Source: PUMD01 sp964599275 (lineage in GTDB: Bacteria > Bacillota > Sulfobacillia > SLMV01). From it: DNA of 30,378 nt. The notes beneath the pieces are model-generated. The model saw only the letters and a program-made list of their open reading frames with translations. It searched no databases and was not told the origin of the DNA. Every line of letters starts with the position of its first letter. The stretch's first letter is position 1. A program made the translations under genes and the position numbers. Positions 1 to 7,472 of the stretch are shown piece after piece. The DNA lies in contig CAZRFK010000015.1 of assembly GCA_964599275.1 (NCBI GenBank), forward strand, positions 1-30,378, given 5' to 3'.

Positions 1-91
1 ACGGCGGAATACGTCAGAGCCTGGTGGCGGGCCGAGTACATCTCCGGCACGAGCAGAGGTTTTATCTCGCGGAGGCGAAAAGCAAAGGTTA

Positions 92-579
92 ATGGAGGAA
101 ATGGTGTCCCGACCCAACATGATACGTGCCTGAGCGTGTCAAGTCGAACAAAGGAGCACCGGGAACAAATGGTATGACAGTAGAAGAGCTGATGCCTTTT
201 TTACAGGAGCACTGGGCAGGTATACGCGAGGAGTTATTACAGGACAATTATCGTCCCCAGCCGGTGCGTCGAGTTGAGATACCCAAATCCTACCTCTGCT
301 CCCTGACATGAAAGAATACTGCAGGAGATGGACCAGTGGCTCCGGCGGCGTCTGCGAGCCTGTCTGTGGGTGCGATGGAAGCGCATACGCACCCGATGCA
401 AGAAACTGAGAGGACTAGGGTTACCGGAGAGGCGCGTTGTTTCGCTTGCGTATAGCCGGCCAGGCCCCTGGTCCATGGCCGGAGGACCACTCAATTCGGT
501 TCTGAACCTCGACTTTTGGCGAGACCAGGGACTAACCTTCATGACCGACTGCTATCAACAACTTCGAAAACGTACATAA
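92..579 (+). pseudogene. ltrA: Group II intron reverse transcriptase/maturase, disrupted
   Basis: This was an LtrA-type multifunctional reverse transcriptase/maturase, normally about 420-600 residues, that reverse-transcribes and helps splice its intron. The frame opens at ATG 92 (MEEMVSRPNMIRA) and hits TGA at 131. Reading resumes in another frame with ERVKSNKGAPGTNGMTVEEL, as if two bases had been lost near 131. The N-terminal part ends after PVRRVEIPK near 290. Around 305-320 the sequence jumps to the C-terminal maturase end, with ILQEMDQWLRRRLRACLW and, later, GLPERRV. The whole palm with the catalytic YADD motif is therefore missing. The stop at 577-579 abuts domain V, as in intact elements. 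Both lesions make it non-functional. Confidence 0.9.
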
Positions 580-650
580 ACCGCCGGGTGCGGACCCGCA
601 TGTCCGGTGGTGTGGGGGGGACGGGGGTTAACCGCCCCCTCCTACCCGAT
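580..650 (+). ncRNA. Group II intron domains V and VI
   Basis: Domain V is seen as an 8-bp stem (ACCGCCGG at 580-587 with CCGGTGGT at 604-611, including one G-T pair), a 3' bulge at 601-603, and a distal TGCG/CGCA hairpin. The CGC near the base of the stem is the expected catalytic triad. Domain VI follows, with GGGGG at 622-627 pairing with the C-rich run at 633-639 around a TTAACC loop that can offer the branch adenosine. These are the most conserved intron parts and support the mobile-element call. Confidence 0.75.
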
Positions 651-715
651 TTAACGACTGATGGAATGGGTGTCAAGGTCTGTGTATTGACATAGTTATG
701 ATTTGGGTTCTTTAT

Positions 716-1924
716 CTATTTACCATCACCGCCGGTAAGGTCCTGAAACTCCCTGTTGAAAAACTTCTGCACTTTAGCTCGCAACTCATGGGCGTCTTTC
801 GTACCAACCACCAAATATATACCGATCCCCAATCCAGAAATGAGGATTATCCATAGAATACTTGTCCATACAGTTTCACCGAGAGGTCCTTCAGGTTGGG
901 CCTGTTCCTCTGACGGGGGAGGTCCGAAATAAGTACTGGCAGCTTCGGCAAAGAGCTGAACCGATCGTTTGGCTCCTTCACGTGAGGTTTTATGAGTTCC
1001 CACTTCCAAAAGCAGTGACTGGGGTGACATATCCTGATTATAATTTCCCCGGGCCATAAATATACCTTTCACTAAACCTGGATAGTGCTGATCGATATGT
1101 CCCTTGAGACTTTCAGCAAATTGCCTGACTGTCTGCACATTTTGATTTTGACGTCCCACGACAAACTGAATTTGGACCGTCTTCTTACCTTCCACTTCTT
1201 CTATATAGTCTTCTGCAGGGACGGCATCCCGGTGGATATCCAGCAGGATGCCTGACCCATCCTTGAGCAGTTCCTCCACCGTGCGTCGGGATCTATGGTA
1301 TGCTCCTGCATCATGAGGAACATGAGTTCTGGTGGTATGGATGATCTCAAGACCCTGTTCAATCGCTGTTTCAACAAATTGTTCTCCAACTCTCAGGATT
1401 CCTCCACCTTCGTCTATAAAGGCATCTCCATCAGAGGGTTCGTAAGCTTCGGCTCCATGGGAATGATAAACTCCGATTTTGGAAGGCACTCCAGCTTCCT
1501 CGGTCAGCTGCAGGAATCTATCGGAATGGGATTGGGCAAAGGCGGTGAGCAGATGTTCTTCCGTCGGGCGTCCTGAAAGTTCAATCCTTCCCAGTGAACG
1601 GGCCCAGGCTATACTATCCTGAACTTTTTCTACTCTATAAAGAATGTTTTCGTGATTGATATATTCGTCGCCAGGATAGATTTTTCTAGCTGTTTTGACG
1701 ATCACTTCCTTTGTTTCTATATCCTTGATGATGTAGTAACCTTCTTCTGCACAATCCATTGTTTTATGTTCAGGAAAAACCAGGTAGTCAGGATTTTCTC
1801 TTTCTGCTGCATGTAAGATGGAAGGGGACAAAAAAGCAGCTAAAACTAGAGAAATTGTGAGTATGGTAAAGAGTTTCCGACTGAATTCAGTGCGCTGGTT
1901 GCTTTTATGAACGGTTCTAATCAA
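716..1924 (-). CDS. spoIIP: Stage II sporulation protein P (SpoIIP)
   Basis: SpoIIP is an amidase/endopeptidase that cuts peptidoglycan with SpoIID while the mother cell engulfs the forespore. The 402-residue product has a signal segment at about 18-40 (ending SILHAA) and the SpoIIP hydrolase domain at about 148-333. Expected zinc and catalytic motifs are present: YHSHGAEAY (153-161), DIHRDA (229-234) and LLEVGT (305-310). A second hydrophobic segment lies at about 353-374, followed by a charged tail, so a C-terminal membrane anchor is likely. Start is TTG at 1924 behind a GGTGGTG ribosome site; no better start fits the signal peptide. It lies 69 bp downstream of the DUF1614-type gene, and the two are probably co-transcribed. 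Family assignment is firm; the anchor is inferred from hydrophobicity. Confidence 0.9.
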   Translation of the reverse strand: MIRTVHKSNQRTEFSRKLFTILTISLVLAAFLSPSILHAAERENPDYLVFPEHKTMDCAEEGYYIIKDIETKEVIVKTARKIYPGDEYINHENILYRVEKVQDSIAWARSLGRIELSGRPTEEHLLTAFAQSHSDRFLQLTEEAGVPSKIGVYHSHGAEAYEPSDGDAFIDEGGGILRVGEQFVETAIEQGLEIIHTTRTHVPHDAGAYHRSRRTVEELLKDGSGILLDIHRDAVPAEDYIEEVEGKKTVQIQFVVGRQNQNVQTVRQFAESLKGHIDQHYPGLVKGIFMARGNYNQDMSPQSLLLEVGTHKTSREGAKRSVQLFAEAASTYFGPPPSEEQAQPEGPLGETVWTSILWIILISGLGIGIYLVVGTKDAHELRAKVQKFFNREFQDLTGGDGK

Positions 1925-1993
1925 GATACACCACCATCCGTTCGTAATGTTTGTGTTGTTGACTTCAAAAGAAAGACAATCGTGTGGACTGAT

Positions 1994-2608
1994 TCATGGC
2001 TGCTCAGTGCTTCTTACAACCCGCTCCAATGATTCGCCCAGTACTTCTGCAAGGCCAAGAGCTAAAATGCCTGCTATCACAACTGCATCTATAACTCCTG
2101 CTCCACCAATCACGCCAGTGGGTGACACACCAGCCAGGTAATTTTCAACCTGTGCGCCAAGGTCGTTTATTATGATCGCCAGCGTGCCAGCAATAAATGC
2201 CCCACGTCGACTTCTACCGGTGAGGTAACCCATAACCCCAGCCACAAGGGCAGCGATATAAAGTGGATCTAATAACACGCCATATGTCGGTTCGGCAGGG
2301 TAAATCTTCATCAGAAGATAAACAGCTGTCCCGGCTACTACTACTGCCACGATAGAGCGAATAATTTCTCCCCGTTCTGCTGTAGCCCACAGATATCCAC
2401 AGATAATAACTGGTACCAGCCCCCCACCTATGTTGATGCCCAGATCACCACCGAGAGGAATATCTGGTAGGAAACCTCCAACGATGATGGCCAATAGAAA
2501 TGCTAAAGCCCCTCTGTCGCTCAGGTGAAGCCGGTCCAGTGCACGTTGTGCAAAACCCAAATAGATGATCACCGAAACTGCAATCAGAATCGCATATCCA
2601 ATATACAT
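1994..2608 (-). CDS. DUF1614-type integral membrane protein
   Basis: This 204-residue, very hydrophobic protein has about six predicted membrane segments and the glycine-rich stretches GGDLGINIGGGLVP (about 53-66) and GVIGGAGVIDA (about 165-175) that I associate with the DUF1614 family. Its function is unknown. The start ATG at 2608 is preceded by GGGGTGG at good spacing. It is the first gene of a minus-strand pair with spoIIP, which hints at a sporulation or envelope role, but that is inference from position only. It is divergent from the kynB-like gene. Confidence 0.75.
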   Translation of the reverse strand: MYIGYAILIAVSVIIYLGFAQRALDRLHLSDRGALAFLLAIIVGGFLPDIPLGGDLGINIGGGLVPVIICGYLWATAERGEIIRSIVAVVVAGTAVYLLMKIYPAEPTYGVLLDPLYIAALVAGVMGYLTGRSRRGAFIAGTLAIIINDLGAQVENYLAGVSPTGVIGGAGVIDAVVIAGILALGLAEVLGESLERVVRSTEQP

Positions 2609-2668
2609 ATTAATCCACCCCTGTGGTTCGAACTATTTGTCTGTAAGGAGTAGGATTACACGTAATGC

Positions 2669-2685
2669 CAACGCTATACGCGTTG
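2669..2685. promoter_or_regulatory. Small palindrome in divergent intergenic region
   Basis: CAACGC and GCGTTG form a perfect 6-bp inverted repeat around TATAC, between the divergent DUF1614 and kynB-like genes. Its size and place suit an operator for a dimeric regulator. No regulator gene is adjacent, so this is only a candidate. Confidence 0.3.
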
Positions 2686-2832
2686 AACTGACCGAATAAG
2701 GGGTGGAGGGAACAAACTGGGCACAGCAGTCTGGTTTTCCTGGTAAGGAAGGTTACTTCTGCATCCGTGTAGAAATTATAAGTTAGTTATTCAGTTTTAT
2801 ATACAGATGGACCTCAGAAAGGATGTAGTTTT

Positions 2833-3516
2833 GTGACAGGTGATCACTCAGTTATAGATATTACACGTGTCCTTTCGCCCGAAACTGCTGCCTGGCCGGG
2901 TGACACGCAGTTTTCAATTGAGTGGATTCAGGAGACTGAGAAGGAAGACACGGTAAACCTCAGCAAACTTACTCTCAGTCCGCACAACTCGACGCATATT
3001 GAGGCGCCATTACATTTTTATTCTCAGGCTGCTTCAGTTGAGGGTCTAGCCCTGAAAAGACTCATTGGACCATGCCTTGTGGTGGATGTCACCAGAGCAG
3101 TTGATGTATCGAAGACACATCTACTAATCGATGAGCACATTCTCAGTAAGGCTATTGTTTACAGCGGATGCAGTGCGGATAATTTACCGTGTCGTTTGCT
3201 GGTTAAAACTGGCTATAAATGTGATAGTTCATTTAACCGTCAATTCTGGCATTTCAGTTCGGCAGCAATTGATTTTTTATCCCGGTCTGGTGTTGGCCTT
3301 GTTGGTACCGACGCTCCTTCTATTGACAAATTTGCCAGCAAGGCACTTCCTGCCCATAAAGCCTGCGTGCAGCATGATATTTACATTATCGAGTACCTTG
3401 ATTTGACTGAGGTAGAAAGTGGTTTATATAAACTCATAGCTCTGCCAGTAAAAATGGCCCGGGTAGAAGCCTCTCCCTTGAGGGCAGTACTGGTAGATGG
3501 ATCGAGCAAAACCTAG
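2833..3516 (+). CDS. kynB: Kynurenine formamidase-like cyclase-family hydrolase
   Basis: This 227-residue protein belongs to the metal-dependent cyclase/KynB family, which hydrolyses N-formylkynurenine to kynurenine and formate or cleaves similar amides and lactones. The match runs full length: an IDITRVLSPETAAWPGDT opening (8-25), the metal motif HNSTHIEAPLH (51-61), then DAPSID and LPAHKACVQHDIYIIE with the His and Glu spaced 12 apart as in KynB zinc sites. The usual Asp of the HxxxHxD motif is Glu57 here. Start is GTG 2833 with AAAGGATG upstream. It is followed by an M20D amidohydrolase and a class V PLP enzyme, so a catabolic operon is plausible. No tryptophan dioxygenase is present; the true substrate may not be formylkynurenine. 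Confidence 0.8.
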   Translation: MTGDHSVIDITRVLSPETAAWPGDTQFSIEWIQETEKEDTVNLSKLTLSPHNSTHIEAPLHFYSQAASVEGLALKRLIGPCLVVDVTRAVDVSKTHLLIDEHILSKAIVYSGCSADNLPCRLLVKTGYKCDSSFNRQFWHFSSAAIDFLSRSGVGLVGTDAPSIDKFASKALPAHKACVQHDIYIIEYLDLTEVESGLYKLIALPVKMARVEASPLRAVLVDGSSKT

Positions 3517-3624
3517 AAATATCAGAGCAGTTGGCCGATGGTATCAACTGAATCACTAGAATTTGAGCAAATTTATGGATGCAAAGTTGCGCGTCCAATC
3601 TCTCAGGAGGGAGCGAGATATCAA

Positions 3625-4821
3625 GTGAACCATATGCTCAAAAAAGCTGAACAGTTAAAGGACCAAATAGTGCGCTGGCGCCGAGAGCTGCACCAAATAC
3701 CAGAGTTGGGCCTCGAGCTTCCCAAGACAAGTAATTACATTGCTCAGAAGATGAAAGAATGGGGGATCCCCACTGAAGTAGGAGCTGCCAACAGCGGAGT
3801 TGTATCTTTAATAGAGGGCAGCTCGGCTGGTGAAAAAACAATTGCTATCAGGGCAGATATGGACGGGTTGCCCGTCCAGGAGAAGACTGGGCTTCCTTAT
3901 ACCTCCCGGCATGAAGGGCAGATGCACGCGTGTGGTCATGATGCGCATGTGGCCATGGCGTTGGGTGCAGCAAGGCTTCTTATTGATATGAATTCTGAAT
4001 TGAGTGGTCAGGTGAAGATGATTTTTCAGCCTGGCGAGGAAGGTCCCGGCGGTGCGGAGCCAATGATCCAGGATGGAGTCCTTAGTTCTCCTGATGTCGA
4101 CAGAATTATTGGCCTGCACATTGGGGTTATTTCTGATGAGGTTAAAAATGGCCAGATTGGCATCAGATCGGGTCCAGCGATGGCCAGTTCTGATAGTTTC
4201 TCCATTGAGATAACCGGGAAGGGCGGCCATGGTGCAATACCTCATACAACTGTTGACCCGATTGCTATTTCTGCTGCTGTGGTTCAGCAAATGCAGTCTC
4301 TCATAAGTCGTGAATTGTCGCCCACGCGCCCTGGTGTGCTGAGTGTATGTCAGATCAATGGTGGAACAGCAAACAACATTATACCGGAAAAGGTTTCAAT
4401 GAAAGGAACTGCAAGGTTCATAAATGAAGAGGAAAGAGATCATATTGCAGGACGTCTCATTGAACTCACTGAAACCATTGGTAAAGCCCGAGGAGCTGAC
4501 ATTCATTGTGATTATGAGCGGGGATATCCAGTTTTATTGAATGACACTGAATTCACGCAGTTTTTCAACCGCTGTGCAGCGGATGTTGTTGGTGAGAAGA
4601 ATGTGGTTAACCTGCTTGAACCGATCATGGGAGCGGAGGATATGGCTTACTTCCTACGGGAAGTTCCCGGAACCTATTTCTTTTTGGGGGGGGCCAAATT
4701 GACAGAGGAAGAGCCGATGCCACACCACCATCCCTGTTTTGATGTGGATGAGGATGTTCTGCCAGCAGGAACAGCTCTACTTGCTGAGACAGCCCTGAGA
4801 TGGTTGAAGGAAAACGGCTAA
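3625..4821 (+). CDS. M20D family amidohydrolase
   Basis: This is a zinc or manganese amidohydrolase of peptidase family M20D (related to IAA-amino acid, hippurate and N-acetyl-diaminopimelate hydrolases), which removes acyl groups from N-acyl amino acids. Motifs in order: WRRELHQIPELGLE near the N-terminus, ADMDGLPVQEKTGLPY, HACGHDAHVAMALGAA (metal ligands), QPGEEGPGGAEPMI (catalytic Glu pair), GKGGHGAIPH in the lid domain and MGAEDMAYF near the C-terminus. I place the start at GTG 3625, behind AGGAGGGAG at 3605-3613, giving 398 residues as usual for the family. An in-frame ATG at 3538 would add 29 residues with no family likeness and a poor ribosome site. The substrate cannot be told from sequence. 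Confidence 0.88.
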   Translation: MNHMLKKAEQLKDQIVRWRRELHQIPELGLELPKTSNYIAQKMKEWGIPTEVGAANSGVVSLIEGSSAGEKTIAIRADMDGLPVQEKTGLPYTSRHEGQMHACGHDAHVAMALGAARLLIDMNSELSGQVKMIFQPGEEGPGGAEPMIQDGVLSSPDVDRIIGLHIGVISDEVKNGQIGIRSGPAMASSDSFSIEITGKGGHGAIPHTTVDPIAISAAVVQQMQSLISRELSPTRPGVLSVCQINGGTANNIIPEKVSMKGTARFINEEERDHIAGRLIELTETIGKARGADIHCDYERGYPVLLNDTEFTQFFNRCAADVVGEKNVVNLLEPIMGAEDMAYFLREVPGTYFFLGGAKLTEEEPMPHHHPCFDVDEDVLPAGTALLAETALRWLKENG

Positions 4822-4991
4822 TCTTATGTCGGATCTGCAGTCTGAAGATCCCAAATGAGACACTGGGGTGGGGCTAGTTCATGAGGCATTTCTTAATTCA
4901 TAAATTGTTCAATCGGTTTCCCCTCTGAAGAGGCGAACCGTAGTGAATATCACTTCAATTTTTTCTTCTTTAAGGAGGAGACTGTACTTCT

Positions 4992-6122
4992 GTGAAAGAT
5001 AAAGTGAAAGATCAGTTTCCGGGTTTGCAGGAGATTACCTACTTCAATAATGCCGCGCAGTGTCCTGTACCACGAAAGACACTGGCTGCCATTGAGCAGA
5101 TAACTGAAGCTCTCGGGAGGCCTCATGTGGTGCCAGATGTTGCTGGAACTATTAAAAGTGCCAAAAAGCGCCTGGCAGATTTAATTAATGCTGAAACTGG
5201 GGAAGTTACATTTATCCCCAACACTTCAGTTGGTATTAGCACTGCGGCGGCTTCACTGCCGTTGCGGAGGGGGGATGAGGTGCTCACTGTAGAAAATGAG
5301 CACCCAACACTCCTATATCCCTGGTTGAATCTGCGCAAGCAGGGAGTTGAAATTAGGCAGGTACCCTGGGGAAACGGCCGTAAGCCTACATCCCGTTTGC
5401 TGGAAAATGTGACTGAAAGAACCAGGGTTATTGCTTTAAGTCATGTCGAATGGGTTCGGGGGTTCCGCCATGATCTGCAAGAAATAGGCAAGCTGTGCGC
5501 TGAGCGTGGAGTCTACCTCGTTGTTGATGCCATCCAGAGCATGGGGGTTATGCCGGTGGATGTAAGGGCCAGCCATATCTCGGTTCTGGCAGCAGGAGGT
5601 TACAAGTGGTTGATGTCCGGACGGGGGAACGGGTGTCTTTTTGTTGCCAAACATGTTGCCCACCAGATGCAGCCTACGCTGGTAGGGCGACACGGTGTTC
5701 GAAAGGTTACTGGTTCTGACCAGCTGGAGTTTTATTCTGATATTCGAAGGTTCAACACTGGTGCATGGAATCTTCCTGCAATAGTGGCATTAGATTCCTC
5801 AATTGAACTGTTGCAGCAGATTGGTTTAAACACCATAACTGACAGAGTTATCAGGCGGACTGACACACTGGTCGATGGTCTGGAGCAGCTGGGACTGCAG
5901 GTCCTGAGCTGTCGTGAACCAGAGCATCGCTCATCAATAGTTGCATTTTCGACTGGCGATGAACAGGGAAATGCTGAGCTTTTTTTCCACCTTCAAGATA
6001 ATGATGTTTACCTGGCCAGAAAACGAGGAAATCTGCGGGCAGGTATACACTATTTCAATACATACTCAGATGTAAATCGACTGCAGCATGTGGCGGAGTC
6101 AGCCTTGCAAAATGAATTGTGA
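4992..6122 (+). CDS. Class V aminotransferase-fold PLP enzyme
   Basis: This 376-residue protein is a PLP enzyme of the class V aminotransferase superfamily, which holds cysteine desulfurases, kynureninase, isopenicillin-N epimerase and others. It shows YFNNAAQCPVP (17-27), the PLP-ring residue His104 in ENEHPTLLYPW, VVDAIQSMG (177-185) with Asp179 and Gln182, and the Schiff-base lysine Lys205 in AAGGYKWLMSGRGNG. The loop cysteine of group I desulfurases is not evident. Start is GTG 4992 behind AAGGAGGAG. A 170-bp gap separates it from the M20D gene, and that gap holds an imperfect hairpin (4914-4940). Next to a KynB-like enzyme, a kynureninase-like C-C lyase role is tempting but not proved; a desulfurase or epimerase-like role is equally possible. 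Confidence 0.8.
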   Translation: MKDKVKDQFPGLQEITYFNNAAQCPVPRKTLAAIEQITEALGRPHVVPDVAGTIKSAKKRLADLINAETGEVTFIPNTSVGISTAAASLPLRRGDEVLTVENEHPTLLYPWLNLRKQGVEIRQVPWGNGRKPTSRLLENVTERTRVIALSHVEWVRGFRHDLQEIGKLCAERGVYLVVDAIQSMGVMPVDVRASHISVLAAGGYKWLMSGRGNGCLFVAKHVAHQMQPTLVGRHGVRKVTGSDQLEFYSDIRRFNTGAWNLPAIVALDSSIELLQQIGLNTITDRVIRRTDTLVDGLEQLGLQVLSCREPEHRSSIVAFSTGDEQGNAELFFHLQDNDVYLARKRGNLRAGIHYFNTYSDVNRLQHVAESALQNEL

Positions 6123-6168
6123 TATATTCTGATTTGTAAGATGCTTATCTTTTCCTGCGATACTGCTT

Positions 6169-7386
6169 TCAATCATTACTGGCAGGTGGTCGCTGGACAG
6201 GTTGTTCTGATGACGCCGTCGAAAGGGGTCTTTTGATTGCATATATGGTCATAGTCATGTAGATAATCCCGAGAACAAAAACTGCTGCAGAAGAGATGAA
6301 GGGTGCATGAATAGCCAGGGAATATAAAAAACCGGCCCAGACGGGTCCGAGCATGCGACCCAGGGCATCAAATGAACTCTGCATTCCCATGGTTAACCCC
6401 TGACTCATATCGGTGACTCTTGACAAAAGAGAAGTAACGGTTGGTCTGCTGAAACCCAATCCCAGACTGATGAGAGCGACTGCTGGTAAGGTCAGGGGGA
6501 AAGAGGGTGCCAGGGTGAGAAGTACGTATCCCACTCCTGAGATTAATAAACCGGTGCGGAGGGTTTTCACCTCACCCCACATATCAAGCATATGTGAAAT
6601 CAGAAAACCCTGAGTAGCTATCCCAACTGCTCCGCTGACGGTGAAAGTCATGCCCACCTGTGCTTCCGTAGCGGAGAATTTATCCATTAGAAAAAATCCC
6701 AGCATGCTGAACATCGCGGCACCAGCAAATGTCATGGCAAAAGGCAGCCAGTAAAGGACGGCATAAGGTTTTTTGACTGCATCCACCACTGCTTGAACCA
6801 CAGACTTGTTACCCAGACCGCTGCTGCTGCGATTTTCCGGCTCCGGCAGCAGAAAGTAAACTAAAGCGGCGGTAATCAACCCGCATCCACCTGCAGCAAA
6901 GAAGGTCAGCCGTACTCCCAGGGGAGCCATTGCTCCCCCTATTGCTGGACCAAGCATGAAACCAAGACCAAAAGCAGCGCCCAGCAACCCCATGCTAGGA
7001 CCTCGGTCTTCCGCAGGAGTGACATCTGCGATATAAGCTTTTGCAGAAGGGAAGGTTGATGCCGACAGGAGCCCCCCAGTGATTCTGGCCGCGTAAAGCA
7101 TCCACAGCTGAGTGGCCATTCCCATAAAAATATAACCAGCCCCGAATCCGATGAGACCAAGTATTATTGCAGGTCGTCGTCCCATTCGATCGCTGAAAGC
7201 ACCCCATTTAGGGGCAATCACGAATTGGGCTGCTGCCCAGACTGTCACCAACAGTCCCATGTCCACAGATGATGCTCCCAATTCTCGAGCAAAAAACGGG
7301 AGGGTTGGGATGACAATTCCGAATCCAATCATTATCAGAAGCAGCGAACCGAAGAGGAGGGTCAGCCGAGGATTACGTAATAACAT
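6169..7386 (-). CDS. MFS transporter, drug-efflux (DHA1/TetA-Bmr) type
   Basis: This is a major facilitator protein of about 405 residues and 12 predicted membrane segments. The N-terminal half resembles TetA/Bmr drug:proton antiporters: IGFGIVIPTLPFFARELGAS, the loop 2-3 motif GAFSDRMGRRPAI, and AYIADVTPAEDRGPSMG in the region of motif C. The inner repeat is weaker, as usual. I choose ATG 7386, which has a GAGAG-type site about 8 bases upstream; an in-frame GTG at 7404 adds six residues but lacks a ribosome site. It is convergent with the class V PLP gene. The substrate is unknown; efflux of a drug, or of a product of the neighbouring cluster, are both possible. Confidence 0.85.
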   Translation of the reverse strand: MLLRNPRLTLLFGSLLLIMIGFGIVIPTLPFFARELGASSVDMGLLVTVWAAAQFVIAPKWGAFSDRMGRRPAIILGLIGFGAGYIFMGMATQLWMLYAARITGGLLSASTFPSAKAYIADVTPAEDRGPSMGLLGAAFGLGFMLGPAIGGAMAPLGVRLTFFAAGGCGLITAALVYFLLPEPENRSSSGLGNKSVVQAVVDAVKKPYAVLYWLPFAMTFAGAAMFSMLGFFLMDKFSATEAQVGMTFTVSGAVGIATQGFLISHMLDMWGEVKTLRTGLLISGVGYVLLTLAPSFPLTLPAVALISLGLGFSRPTVTSLLSRVTDMSQGLTMGMQSSFDALGRMLGPVWAGFLYSLAIHAPFISSAAVFVLGIIYMTMTIYAIKRPLSTASSEQPVQRPPASND

Positions 7387-7443
7387 AATGAATCTCTCTT
7401 TCACAGTTTATTTAGACAAATCAATGAGATACAAACTATTTCG

Positions 7444-7472
7444 ATTATAAAGATATTTTTCGAATCTGTAAA
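7444..7472 (-). promoter_or_regulatory. SigA-type promoter for the MFS gene
   Basis: On the minus strand the sequence reads TTTACA, 17 bases, TATAAT. This is a near-consensus housekeeping promoter, and transcription would start about 50 bases before ATG 7386. It is the clearest promoter in this part of the window. Confidence 0.65.

Larger units (their letters stand above)
1..650 (+). mobile_element. Degenerate group II intron, 3' part
   Basis: This is the remnant of a bacterial group II intron, a self-splicing retroelement. The window opens inside it, so the 5' domains are out of view. What is visible is a broken maturase gene (92-579) followed directly by RNA domains V and VI (580-650), the normal order for these elements. 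The intron probably ends near 650, where the sequence reads CCTACCCGAT. The RNA 3' end looks well kept while the protein is dead, so the copy could move only with a maturase supplied from elsewhere. Its nature is clear; the exact 3' splice point is inferred. Confidence 0.85.

Noticed and set aside
237..542. Minus-strand frames of 66-101 residues over the intron
   Set aside because: They are antisense shadows of the maturase remnant and have no ribosome site or family likeness.
4992..6122. Naming the class V PLP enzyme kynureninase (kynU)
   Set aside because: Superfamily motifs are clear, but nothing specific to kynureninase can be seen; the neighbour alone is not enough.
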